From NCBI GenBank assembly GCA_910588405.1, contig CAJUPT010000004.1, positions 60,535 to 124,534 of the forward strand: a DNA stretch of 64,000 bases, in the 5' to 3' direction. The notes under the pieces are model-generated. The model was not told the DNA's origin. It saw only the letters and a program-made list of their open reading frames with translations, and did not search any database. This document shows positions 54,740 through 63,158 of the stretch, one piece after another. Source of the stretch: an uncultured Lachnospiraceae bacterium. Its GTDB lineage: Bacteria; Bacillota; Clostridia; Lachnospirales; Lachnospiraceae. The translations under genes and the position numbers were made by a program. Position 1 is the stretch's first letter; each line of letters begins with the position of its first letter.

Positions 54740-54844
54740 GATTGATTCTCCAATTGGTTTTTGTTGATTACAGGTTTACTTTTTCGGTTACGATAAGCTA
54801 TACTCGCAGGTATATCTTATCATAATCAAACAGGAGAATCAATC
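54740..54844 (-). promoter_or_regulatory. RBS-sequestering helix in the M18 aminopeptidase leader
   Basis: GATTGATTCTCC (minus strand, 54844-54833) is the perfect complement of GGAGAATCAATC (54751-54740), which contains the ribosome-binding site. Nested inside are TTGATTA/TAATCAA and a GATAAG-TATAC/GTATA-CTTATC hairpin. Confidence 0.65.
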
Positions 54845-54859
54845 GTTTGGTCCGCCGCA

Positions 54860-54998
54860 GAACGCCGGCCTTATGCATGAAATACCTCGCGGAATAACAG
54901 TGCCAGAGCGGTAACTTGGCACCCTCGGCATGTTTTGTAATCTGCCTCGAGAATCATTTACAGAATCATATTCCTCTGTGATTTCTCCTTGCCGGTTC
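54860..54998 (-). promoter_or_regulatory. Structured domain upstream of the M18 leader helix
   Basis: GAACCGGC pairs with GCCGGCGTTC (2-nt bulge) and closes a junction holding three hairpins: GAGAAATC/GATTCTC with ACAGA/TCTGT inside, GGCA/TGCC, and GTGCCA/TGGCAC (54900-54922). The layout is aptamer-like, but it matches no riboswitch I recognise. Confidence 0.45.
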
Positions 54999-55017
54999 TT
55001 CGAGTTTATATTATAAT
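54989..55017 (+). promoter_or_regulatory. Promoter for pfk; overlaps a divergent -10
   Basis: TTGCCG (54989-54994), 17 nt, TATAAT (55012-55017). The symmetrical ATTATAAT can also serve as -10 for the minus-strand aminopeptidase. In the pfk leader, GAATAAAC (55033) and GAATAA (55058) can each pair with GTTTATTC (55068), giving alternative hairpins. Confidence 0.6.
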
Positions 55018-55128
55018 GAGCATTGGCGAGACGAATAAACGGGTCGACAGATGAGACGAATAAGCCGGTTTATTCAGTGGAAGAATAATTGAAAACTGTA
55101 TATACACAGAAGGGAAGTGCTGAACGAT

Positions 55129-56205
55129 ATGGTAAGAATAGGTATGCTGACCAGCGGCGGGGATTGCCAGAGCCTGAACGCGACGATGCGGGGCGTGGCA
55201 AAGGCCGTGTACAGACTTTATGACGACGCCCAGATCATCGGATTTGAGGATGGCTATAAAGGGCTGATGTATTCGGATTACCGCATTATGGAGCCCAGAG
55301 ATTTTTCCGGTATTCTGACCGAGGGCGGAACGATTCTGGGAACCTCCAGACAGCCCTTTAAGCTGATGACGACGCCGGATGAAAACGGACTGGATAAAGT
55401 GGAGCTGATGAAGCAGACATACAAAAAGCTGAAACTGCACTGCCTGGTGGTCTTGGGCGGAAATGGCAGCCAGAAGACGGCCAATCTGCTAAGCAAAGAG
55501 GGACTGAACGTAATCGGCCTGCCCAAGACCATTGACAATGATCTCTGGGGAACCGACATGACCTTCGGCTTCCAGAGCGCCATGAATATCGCTACCAATG
55601 CCATCGACTGCATTCACACCACGGCGGCTTCCCACGGCCGTGTGTTTATTATCGAGGTGATGGGTCACAAGGTGGGCTGGCTGACCCTGCAGGCAGGCAT
55701 GGCAGGCGGCGCCGATGTCATTCTGATTCCGGAAATCCCCTATGATATCCACAGAGTGGCGGAAGCGGTGAAACGGCGCAACAAGGCAGGCAAACGGTTC
55801 ACCATTATTGCCGTGGCGGAGGGCGCCATTTCGAAGGAAGACGCCGCCCTGTCGAAAAAGGAACTGAAAAAGAAAAAAGCGAAGGGGTCGATTTATCCTT
55901 CCGTTTCCTATGAGATCGCGGCGCAGTTAGAGCAGATGACCGGCATCGATACCAGAGTGACCATTCCCGGACACACCCAGAGAGGCGGCGAGCCCTGCCC
56001 TTATGACCGGGCCCTTTCCACCCGCCTGGGCGCTCATGCGGCCAAGCTGATTCACGACGGCGAATTCGGCAAGCTGGTGGTGATTCAGAATAACGAGGTG
56101 ACTAGCGTGCCCTTAGAGGAAAGCGCGGGCAAGCTGAAAATGGTTGATCCCAAGGGTTCGATGGTAAGAGAAGCGAAGCTGGTGGGAATCACCTTCGGAG
56201 ATTAG
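55129..56205 (+). CDS. 6-phosphofructokinase (housekeeping-type copy)
   Basis: A 358-residue PFK that makes fructose-1,6-bisphosphate in glycolysis. It shows TSGGDCQSLNA at the N-terminus, GGNGS (110-114) and PKTIDND (132-138). As in the other copy the Mg-binding Asp of GGDGS is Asn and E. coli G124 is Lys, so ATP versus PPi use is not settled; Gly at 104 favours ATP. Start ATG at 55129 is chosen over a GTG at 55117 that lies too close to AAGGGA. It is followed 12 nt later by dnaX. Confidence 0.92.
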   Translation: MVRIGMLTSGGDCQSLNATMRGVAKAVYRLYDDAQIIGFEDGYKGLMYSDYRIMEPRDFSGILTEGGTILGTSRQPFKLMTTPDENGLDKVELMKQTYKKLKLHCLVVLGGNGSQKTANLLSKEGLNVIGLPKTIDNDLWGTDMTFGFQSAMNIATNAIDCIHTTAASHGRVFIIEVMGHKVGWLTLQAGMAGGADVILIPEIPYDIHRVAEAVKRRNKAGKRFTIIAVAEGAISKEDAALSKKELKKKKAKGSIYPSVSYEIAAQLEQMTGIDTRVTIPGHTQRGGEPCPYDRALSTRLGAHAAKLIHDGEFGKLVVIQNNEVTSVPLEESAGKLKMVDPKGSMVREAKLVGITFGD

Positions 56206-56217
56206 GAGTAGTCGCGA

Positions 56218-57924
56218 ATGTCCTATACAGCGTTATATCGTAAATGGAGGCCGGCGGTCTTTGAGGAGGTCAAAGGACAGGAGCATATCGTGGCCGCCTT
56301 AAAAAATCAGGTGGTAAGCGGCCGGATCGGACATGCTTATCTGTTCTGCGGCACCAGAGGAACCGGAAAGACCACGGTGGCGAAGATTCTCGCCAAAGCA
56401 GTGAACTGTGAGAATCCTCGGGACGGCAGCCCCTGCAATGAATGCGCCCGCTGCAGGGCCATTCAGGCAGGGGCCGCCGTGAACGTGGTAGAGATCGACG
56501 CCGCCTCCAACAACGGCGTGGACAATATCCGGGAGATCCGGGAGGAAGTAAAATATTCTCCGGCGGACGGCAGGTACCGGGTCTATATTATCGACGAGGT
56601 TCATATGCTGTCCACGGGAGCCTTTAACGCATTGCTGAAAACGCTGGAGGAGCCGCCCTCTTATGTGATCTTTATCCTGGCGACCACGGAGGTTCACAAG
56701 ATTCCGGTTACGGTGCTGTCCCGGTGTCAGCGCTATGATTTCCGGCGGATTTCCAACGAGACGATCACGGCCAGGCTCAGACAGCTGACGGAGGGCGAGG
56801 GCGCCGACTGCGAGGAAAAAGCGCTGCAATATATCGCGAAGAAAGCGGACGGCTCCATGCGTGACGCCATCAGCCTGCTGGATCAGTGTATGGCTTTTTA
56901 TTTCGGACAGCCGCTGACCTATGAAAAGACGCTGGATGTGCTGGGCGCGGTGGATCATGAATTGTTTGGCAGACTGTTAGCCGCTGTCCTTGAGGGCAGT
57001 ACCTCCGGCTGTATTTATCTGGTGGACGAGATTGTGATGCAGGGGCGGGAGCTGAACCAGCTGGTGACGGATTTGATCTGGTACCTGCGGAACCTGATGC
57101 TTCTGAAGGCGTCGGATATGGAAGCGGACGCTCTGGAACTGTCCGTAGAAGAGGTGAAACGTCTGGCCGCCTTCGCCGTGCGCATGGACAGCGCTCAGAT
57201 CATGCGTTACATACGTGTGCTTTCCGAGCTTTCCTCCCAGCTTCGTTACGGAGCGGGGACAGATAAGCGGGTGCTTTTGGAGCTGACGCTGATTCGGTTA
57301 TGTATGCCGTCCATGGATCAGAATACGGATGCGCTGCTGCAGCGGCTTGAGGCGCTGGAGAGAAAATGGGAGAGCGGCGCGGCGGTGTTCCAGGATCTGC
57401 CGGCAGCAGGATGGGAAACGGGGGTGTCCGGGCAGGCATCCGGTTTTTCCGGCCAATATCCCGGTTCCGGGGTAGGATATTCGGAAGGACTGCCGTCAGG
57501 TGCGGGAGGGACAGCCGAAGCAGGAGCGTCAAAGACAAAGACATCGCCGGAATCTGGTCTGATCCATGAGCAGGTGGTTCATACATCGGCAGAACAGAAA
57601 AAGAATTTGGATACATTGGCGGCAGACTGGCCGCAGATTGTGGGTCGGTTAAAGCTGTCCGCCAGAGCGGCTCTGAAAAATACTTATGTGGCATTGAATC
57701 AGAGCGGCGTTTTTGAAGTGATTTTCGATTGTCCTGAGAATCTTTTGGTGGGAAACCGGCCGGCGGTGATGGAACAGCTTAAGCAGGAGGCATTGGAGCG
57801 CTATGGACAGCAGCTGACCTTTTGCGCCCGTCTGGAACATCCCGGGGAAACCAGAGACTCAATCCGGTATGCGACGGACGAGGAGATCCGGAGCGTATTT
57901 GATATAGAGATCACGAAGGAATAA
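56218..57924 (+). CDS. dnaX: DNA polymerase III subunits gamma and tau
   Basis: A 568-residue clamp-loader ATPase. Walker A is GTRGTGKTT, the zinc module is CENPRDGSPCNECARC, Walker B region is YIIDEVHML, and sensor 1 is ILATTE. The C-terminal part is low-complexity Gly/Ser then a tau-like domain. No A-rich frameshift site for a separate gamma product was seen. AGGAG precedes the ATG. It starts the conserved dnaX-ybaB-recR block. Confidence 0.96.
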   Translation: MSYTALYRKWRPAVFEEVKGQEHIVAALKNQVVSGRIGHAYLFCGTRGTGKTTVAKILAKAVNCENPRDGSPCNECARCRAIQAGAAVNVVEIDAASNNGVDNIREIREEVKYSPADGRYRVYIIDEVHMLSTGAFNALLKTLEEPPSYVIFILATTEVHKIPVTVLSRCQRYDFRRISNETITARLRQLTEGEGADCEEKALQYIAKKADGSMRDAISLLDQCMAFYFGQPLTYEKTLDVLGAVDHELFGRLLAAVLEGSTSGCIYLVDEIVMQGRELNQLVTDLIWYLRNLMLLKASDMEADALELSVEEVKRLAAFAVRMDSAQIMRYIRVLSELSSQLRYGAGTDKRVLLELTLIRLCMPSMDQNTDALLQRLEALERKWESGAAVFQDLPAAGWETGVSGQASGFSGQYPGSGVGYSEGLPSGAGGTAEAGASKTKTSPESGLIHEQVVHTSAEQKKNLDTLAADWPQIVGRLKLSARAALKNTYVALNQSGVFEVIFDCPENLLVGNRPAVMEQLKQEALERYGQQLTFCARLEHPGETRDSIRYATDEEIRSVFDIEITKE

Positions 57925-57962
57925 GTCCGGACTTATTTGAAAAATAACAGGAGGATTCGTTT

Positions 57963-58307
57963 ATGGCGAAAAGAGGAGGATTTCCCGGCGGGATGCCCGG
58001 AAATATGGGGAATTTAATGAAACAGGCGCAGAAGATGCAGCGCCAGATGGAAGAAGCGACGAAGGAATTGGAGGAAAAGACCTATTCCGCTAAAGCGGGC
58101 GGCGGCGCTGTGGAAGTGACGGTTTCGGGAAAAAAAGAGATCGTAGCCGTAAAGCTTTCGGAGGAAGTGGTAGATCCTGACGATATCGAAATGCTGCAGG
58201 ACCTGATTATGGCGGCGGCCAATGAGGCTTACCGGGCGATGGAAGAGGACGCGGCGCAGAAGATGGGCAAGATTACGGGCGGAATCGGCGGAGGACTGCC
58301 GTTTTAA
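57963..58307 (+). CDS. YbaB/EbfC nucleoid-associated protein
   Basis: A 114-residue dimeric DNA-binding protein. A Gly/Met-rich start (GGFPGGMPGNMGN) precedes the helix KQAQKMQRQMEEATKELEE and a sheet with GGGAVEVTVSGKKEIVAVKL. AGGAGG precedes the ATG. Its place between dnaX and recR is conserved across bacteria and supports a repair or replication role. Confidence 0.95.
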   Translation: MAKRGGFPGGMPGNMGNLMKQAQKMQRQMEEATKELEEKTYSAKAGGGAVEVTVSGKKEIVAVKLSEEVVDPDDIEMLQDLIMAAANEAYRAMEEDAAQKMGKITGGIGGGLPF

Positions 58308-58480
58308 CGGATTGTTTTGCCGTGGAAAGCAGTGAAACGGCGTATTGCTGAAGACAAGCCGGATCTGCTTGGGCGGAGCGGGGCTGCGCGGGCAAAAAAG
58401 CAATACGCCGCATAAAGGCGACGCATAGGCGGCGCGGAAATCTTGGGAAACAGGATTTTCGCGCCGGTATATTAACCGGT
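58308..58480 (+). other. Short intergenic hairpin region before recR
   Basis: GGCGTATTGCT near 58340 and AGCAATACGCC near 58400 form an 11-bp inverted repeat around ~48 nt of GC-rich sequence. It is not a terminator (no U run) and lacks the SRP RNA core, although SRP RNA genes often sit near dnaX. Confidence 0.45.
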
Positions 58481-58501
58481 ATGTTGATCGAAGAGGAAAC
58501 T

Positions 58502-59098
58502 ATGGATTATTTCAGCACACAGATATCAAATTTAATCGAAGAACTGTCAAAGCTGCCAGGCGTGGGGAGCAAATCCGCACAGCGTCTGGCTTTTCATATT
58601 ATTAATATGCCGATGGATTCCGTCAGCCATCTTTCCCAGACGATTCTTTTGGCTCGACAGAATGTGAAGTACTGTAAGCAGTGCTTTACATTGACAGATC
58701 AGGAGTTATGTCCGATCTGCGGCAGTCCGAAACGGGATCAGAGTACGATTATGGTTGTGGAGAATACAAGAGATTTGGCGGCCTATGAGAAAACAGGGAG
58801 ATATGAGGGCGTGTACCATGTGCTTCACGGCGCTATTTCCCCGGCTCTGGGGATCGGACCTAATGATATCCGATTAAAGGAACTGATCAGCCGCCTTCAG
58901 GGAGACGTGAAAGAGCTGATTATCGCCACCAATTCCAGTCTGGAAGGGGAGACGACGGCCATGTATATCAGCAAGCTGGTAAAGCCCACAGGGATTAAAG
59001 TGACCCGGATTGCCAGCGGCGTTCCGGTGGGCGGAGATCTGGAATATATCGATGAAGTGACCCTTCTGCGGGCGCTGGAAGGACGTGTGGAGTTGTGA
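58502..59098 (+). CDS. recR: Recombination protein RecR
   Basis: A 198-residue RecFOR-pathway protein that loads RecA on gapped DNA. It has an N-terminal helix-hairpin-helix (LPGVGSKSAQRL), a four-Cys zinc finger (CKQCFTLTDQELCPIC) and a Toprim domain (MVVENTRDLAAYE). The ATG at 58502 follows AGAGGA by about 5 nt and is preferred over 58481. Confidence 0.96.
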   Translation: MDYFSTQISNLIEELSKLPGVGSKSAQRLAFHIINMPMDSVSHLSQTILLARQNVKYCKQCFTLTDQELCPICGSPKRDQSTIMVVENTRDLAAYEKTGRYEGVYHVLHGAISPALGIGPNDIRLKELISRLQGDVKELIIATNSSLEGETTAMYISKLVKPTGIKVTRIASGVPVGGDLEYIDEVTLLRALEGRVEL

Positions 59099-59291
59099 GG
59101 AGCAGACGCTGTGAGAGGCCGAGTACATTGAAAACGAATGGCATGATAAGGGCGGCGTATGATACGGTTTTGTTTTGATGCGTTATTGTTTGTAATTGTC
59201 GAAATATTTATGTAAATTAGTGTTATTAAAAGAATTAAAACAAAATATACAAATAATAAAGTAAAAAAATATATTTTTTTGAAAAAATATG

Positions 59292-59320
59292 TTGACAAAA
59301 CAGCGGGGCTGTGCTAAGAT
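59292..59320 (+). promoter_or_regulatory. Strong promoter with A-tract upstream region
   Basis: TTGACA (59292-59297), 17 nt, TAAGAT (59315-59320) with extended TGC. A- and T-tracts immediately upstream resemble an UP element. Confidence 0.8.
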
Positions 59321-59393
59321 AAGGACAACAAATCAATCGGGACTGACGAGAAAGGTACCATTGATAATCAGTTAAGAAATGGTGGTGATTCCA

Positions 59394-59486
59394 GTGGACA
59401 ATATGACAGAACACTATGGAAATTCAATTTCATACGGTTGGGAAGACAGGTTTTCCGCAGGAATTGCCTTTAGCTTCATAAATTGA
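59394..59486 (+). other. Possible 30-codon ORF inside the RNA region
   Basis: A GTG start with GGTGGTGA upstream, containing HYGNSISYGW; no known family. Could be a leader peptide, or chance within an RNA gene. Confidence 0.2.
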
Positions 59487-59815
59487 TCGAGTAAGAATCC
59501 GAACACAGTGAGAGAGGAAAATCGAAAGAATCGGAGTGATCGAGAGTCGGATCAGATGTGACAGCCTGTTCCCAACCGGAATGAAATTGGGATGGATTCC
59601 ATAGATCTCAGAAAAGAAAAATATCAGGTGTAAAGAAACCGGTATTTAACAATGAAGAGCGGGAAGATTGAATTTGGACCGCTTCAGGATCAGGTGGAAC
59701 ATGTATTGCGAATTGGTTATGACGCTTAAGACAGGCTGGCAGGGATTGCTTAAGCTGTGACAAAGCCATAATCAGGAGACAGAATCCTTCCGGAAAAAGG
59801 AGGTCGCTGTAATAG

Positions 59816-59893
59816 ATGAGCCGGATTGATTCTCAAGCGAAGGTTGCGGAAAGTATAACACAGAAAAAAGAAACTCCGATGATAAAAATTTGA
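59816..59893 (+). other. Possible 25-codon ORF inside the RNA region
   Basis: An ATG 12 nt after GGAGG, encoding MSRIDSQAKVAESITQKK and a short end. Protein-like composition, but its sequence also forms part of a stem (59821-59833), so coding is doubtful. Confidence 0.25.
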
Positions 59894-59915
59894 ATATAAA
59901 AAATTGAATATTAAG

Positions 59916-59966
59916 AACTGTTTTCCAGAACATGAAGAGTCTGGAAAACAGTTTTTTATTTTTTAT
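59916..59966 (+). terminator. Intrinsic terminator of the candidate RNA
   Basis: AACTGTTTTCCAGA (59916-59929) pairs with TCTGGAAAACAGTT (59940-59953), followed by a T-rich tail. Confidence 0.92.
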
Positions 59967-59985
59967 GAAAGTTCTTATTGGCGGT

Positions 59986-60014
59986 TTGACAAGAGAAAAC
60001 AGCTATGTTACTAT
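59986..60014 (+). promoter_or_regulatory. Promoter for the TPR-like gene
   Basis: TTGACA (59986-59991), 17 nt, TACTAT (60009-60014) with extended TGT. Confidence 0.7.
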
Positions 60015-60051
60015 TATAAAGGCGAATTGACGAGTAAAAGAGGAAAGACGA

Positions 60052-62244
60052 TTGGATAAGTTTGAGTATAACATCAAAGTAGAAAAGATAAAAAAATTGG
60101 TGGAGAGCCGGGATTTTGAGACGGCCGCCGAGGTGGCGGACGGTATCGACTGGAAGAAAGTGAAGGATACAAGGATGCTTTCGGTCGTGTCGATGATTTA
60201 TGAACGAAATCGTCGGTATGGAGATGCCAAAGGCATTTTGATGTTGTTATATGAGAACGGACCGGGAGGTCGACGGCAGCTCTATAAATTGACAGAGCTT
60301 TCCGCAAAAGAGCATAACTTTGACGACGCGGAAATGTTTTACAAAGAGTATACCGAGCTGGCGCCGGGGGACAGAGGCGCATATACGTTAAGGTATGAGA
60401 TTCTGGCAGCACAGAAGGCGCCGCTGAAAGATCAGATTGAGATTCTTGAAGCTTATATAAAGAAAGAATATGACGAGCGGTGGTCTTATGAGCTGGCTAA
60501 GCTTTACCATAAGGCGGGGCGCAGAGAGGATTGCGTGAAATTGTGCGACGATATTATTCTCTGGTTCAGCGTTGGTCCTTATGTGGAACGGGCGGCCCGG
60601 CTGAAAGCGATTTACGAACCGTTGACGCCGGATCAGGAAGAAAAGGTGAAAAATCAGGATAAATATGAGGCTCAGCTTCGTCAGGTGGCCGAGGAATATG
60701 AGATTCGGGCGGAGAAAAAGATTGAGGAAGCACAGCTGCGCAAGGCCCGCAGGGAGGCCGAAGCCCAGATCGCGGTAACAGTTGTGGGCGAAACAGACGA
60801 GACGATACATTCGATACAAACAGCGGAGCTGACGGAGCCAGATTACGAAGGCGATGTGGATGAGCCTAATATGGAGAGTGTGACGGCCGGTGCGGAGCAA
60901 GAAGGAGATATAGGTGCGATGAATCAGGAGAATGGAATGAATTATGAGGAGAACCGGACATTGGAAGGCAAAGCAGAGCAGGATATATATATGGAACAGG
61001 AACGGACGGATATAGAGCCGATGAACCCGGCGCAGGAGCAAAATGAGACCGTATTAACGGTGATGACAGGGGAGGCTTCTGAAAACACCTATGAGGCGGA
61101 TGTGGAGGAACCCGGCGCAGCCCAGGGCAGTCACTGGGAAAGCGATGTGGAAGAGGTGATCTGTAATTTTAACAGAGAGCTGAATGCCGGGATGAATGAA
61201 AATGTCCAGGAAAAGCGGGACTCCGGTATGGTGCAGGGTTTGCTGTATGTGTCGGCACCGGGAACAGACAGAGGCATGGAGTATGCCACCGAGGCCATCA
61301 AGGAACTGCACCGGATGGAAGGCAAAAAGGCAAATAAGGTGGCCAGAATTACGGGAACAAAGCTGAACCTGCTGGGCTTTGGCAATTCTATCAGCAAGCT
61401 GAACGGAGCGGATCTGGTGATCGTGGAGGCTGCGCAGCTTACAAATATGACGTTGATGGAAATATTGAGAATGACCCAGAAAAACGAACTGCAAAATATT
61501 GTGGTTTTTGTGGATACGGCGGAAGGGATCGAGCAGTTAGATGCCAGGGCGAAGGAAACCATGGTGGAGGTGCTTTACCGGATCGAGCAGGAGGAGCGGG
61601 CAAGGAAGGAAGCCTGCAGGATTCAGATCAGACCGGTGATGATGCCGGAGCAATCACTGATCGATGCAAAATTCGCCCAGGAAGAGCAGGCGGCTTCTGC
61701 GGAGCCGGACCTGTTGGATCTGGACAGCCAGATTCCGGACCCTATTGTGCGGCCGGTTACTTTGGAGCAGCCTTATTCCGGGTTGTCCGGTATGAGTCAG
61801 CCTCAGTATGGCAGCGTTGACGGGGCACAATCTCAGTATCACGGCGTAACCGGTATTGACCCGGAAAAAATTAAGGAAAATCTGGTTTCCGTAGCTGAGA
61901 ATATGGTATATCAGGATGAGGAGATGCGGCAGGCGGCTGTAGAGTCAGTCAGAGAAAGCCGCCAGGACGCAGCGGCGGAATTGTCGGTGCCTGCTTTTGT
62001 GGCGAAAATTAAAGAATATGCCGAGGAACTGGATTGTGTGATCGAAGAAATTGCCGGCCTTGCCATTTACGCGCTGGCGGATAAGTATAGTGAAGAAGGG
62101 GAAGTTTTAAATGACGAGCTGGCCAGAGAGGTTACGGAGGCAGCGGTCATTCGCGCAGATAAAAGAGGACTTGGCGGTCTGTTTTCTTCCAAATATGACA
62201 AAGAGGGCAGATTAATCTTAAAAGAAGCCCATTTTAAAATGTAA
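60052..62244 (+). CDS. Large TPR-like protein with degenerate P-loop-type domain
   Basis: A 730-residue cytoplasmic protein starting at TTG, supported by AGAGGAAAG just upstream. The first ~210 residues are TPR-like helices (YERNRRYGDAKGILML; AKLYHKAGRREDCVKL). An acidic disordered linker follows to ~390. A middle domain (~395-530) has a beta-strand and GADLVIVEAAQL resembling Walker B, but no Walker A. The C-terminal region is helical. Function unknown; it may be a scaffold. Confidence 0.75.
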   Translation: MDKFEYNIKVEKIKKLVESRDFETAAEVADGIDWKKVKDTRMLSVVSMIYERNRRYGDAKGILMLLYENGPGGRRQLYKLTELSAKEHNFDDAEMFYKEYTELAPGDRGAYTLRYEILAAQKAPLKDQIEILEAYIKKEYDERWSYELAKLYHKAGRREDCVKLCDDIILWFSVGPYVERAARLKAIYEPLTPDQEEKVKNQDKYEAQLRQVAEEYEIRAEKKIEEAQLRKARREAEAQIAVTVVGETDETIHSIQTAELTEPDYEGDVDEPNMESVTAGAEQEGDIGAMNQENGMNYEENRTLEGKAEQDIYMEQERTDIEPMNPAQEQNETVLTVMTGEASENTYEADVEEPGAAQGSHWESDVEEVICNFNRELNAGMNENVQEKRDSGMVQGLLYVSAPGTDRGMEYATEAIKELHRMEGKKANKVARITGTKLNLLGFGNSISKLNGADLVIVEAAQLTNMTLMEILRMTQKNELQNIVVFVDTAEGIEQLDARAKETMVEVLYRIEQEERARKEACRIQIRPVMMPEQSLIDAKFAQEEQAASAEPDLLDLDSQIPDPIVRPVTLEQPYSGLSGMSQPQYGSVDGAQSQYHGVTGIDPEKIKENLVSVAENMVYQDEEMRQAAVESVRESRQDAAAELSVPAFVAKIKEYAEELDCVIEEIAGLAIYALADKYSEEGEVLNDELAREVTEAAVIRADKRGLGGLFSSKYDKEGRLILKEAHFKM

Positions 62245-62322
62245 TGAATGTTGATGCGAGGCATGTGTCGGCTTACATATCGTTTTTGAAATGGCCGTAT
62301 GGGGCATATAAGGGGGATTTTT

Positions 62323-63150
62323 TTGGAAATAAAAATGATTGCTCTGGACTTGGACGGCACACTTCTGAACAGTAAAAAGGAAGTGTCGGACAAGACGGTT
62401 GAAGTGCTGCAAAGAGCGGCGGAGCGGGAAATTTATATTGTTCTGGCAACCGGGCGTACCGTATGGGGGATTCAGCCGCTTTTGAAAAAGCTGGGCTGTG
62501 TCCGTTATGCGGTGATGGCAAATGGCGCCATTGTGAAGGATCTGCAGACCGGAGAGCTGATCGAAGAACATTTGCTTCCGGCAAAGCAGGCAATCGAGCT
62601 ATATGATTATGTAAAATCTAAAGATATTATGTTTGATTTTTTTGCTGATGGCGTCGGATATACGGAGCAAGCTTTTTATGAGTATGTGAAACGGGTTCCG
62701 GTGGATGAGGCCAGCAGGCAGATGCTGATTGCTTCCAGAACGCCGATTATCAGTGTGCGCAACTATTTAAGTCAAACTGGGGATGGCGTGGAGAAAGTGA
62801 ATCTGTTATTTGCGGATTTGGAACTGCGGAAAAAGATATGGGATGAGATGCGGGAACGGCCCAATTATACAGTGACATCTTCTCTGGCGGCAAATCTGGA
62901 GCTGAATGATAAATATGCCACAAAGGGAAACGGTCTGCGTAGTTTATGCCGTTATCTGGGCATCGGGATGGAACATGTGATGGCCTTTGGAGACAGCTAT
63001 AATGATATGAATATGCTTGAGGAGGCCGGTATCGGTGTGGCGATGGGAAATGCCAGTGAGGAGATCAAGGCGGCAGCAGATGTGATTACCCTCAGCAATG
63101 ACGAGGACGGCGTTGCGGATATGGTAATCAGAAAGCTGAGCGTGATGTAG
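62323..63150 (+). CDS. Cof-type HAD-family phosphatase
   Basis: A 275-residue HAD hydrolase with C2B cap. Motif I is LDLDGTLLN (nucleophile Asp), motif II ATGRT and motif IV GDSYNDMNML. Family members dephosphorylate sugar phosphates, FMN or similar. The TTG at 62323 lies 5-6 nt after AGGGGGA and gives MEIKMIALDLDGT; the ATG at 62335 is too far from that site, and one at 62299 has none. Confidence 0.9.
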   Translation: MEIKMIALDLDGTLLNSKKEVSDKTVEVLQRAAEREIYIVLATGRTVWGIQPLLKKLGCVRYAVMANGAIVKDLQTGELIEEHLLPAKQAIELYDYVKSKDIMFDFFADGVGYTEQAFYEYVKRVPVDEASRQMLIASRTPIISVRNYLSQTGDGVEKVNLLFADLELRKKIWDEMRERPNYTVTSSLAANLELNDKYATKGNGLRSLCRYLGIGMEHVMAFGDSYNDMNMLEEAGIGVAMGNASEEIKAAADVITLSNDEDGVADMVIRKLSVM

Positions 63151-63158
63151 GGTTGAAG

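Larger units (their letters stand above)
59327..59966 (+). ncRNA. Candidate large structured non-coding RNA (~640 nt)
   Basis: A gene-free stretch bounded by a consensus promoter and an intrinsic terminator. Visible helices: ACCATT/AATGGT (59357, 59378); ATCCGA/TCGGA (59497, 59530); CCCAA/TTGGG (59571, 59587); GCGG/CCGC (59659, 59679); TGGTTATG/CATAATCA (59714-59721, 59767-59774) around a CTTAAG pair; and AGAATC/GATTCT (59781, 59828) with TCCGG/CCGGA inside. It is not tmRNA, RNase P or SRP RNA by their conserved cores. Size fits the OLE and ROOL classes, but I cannot match either. Three 25-30-codon frames occur in it. Confidence 0.5.

Noticed and set aside
54900..54922. T-box-like AGGGTG...ACCGC string in the aminopeptidase leader
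   Set aside because: The canonical T-box sequence is not matched, there is no terminator/antiterminator pair, and the bases form a simple GTGCCA/TGGCAC hairpin.
56218..57924. Programmed frameshift in dnaX
   Set aside because: No A-AAA-AAG-type slippery run with a following stop was found.
58330..58410. Possible SRP RNA near dnaX/recR
   Set aside because: The conserved GGAAGGAAGCA-type core is missing, and there is no promoter or terminator around the inverted repeat.
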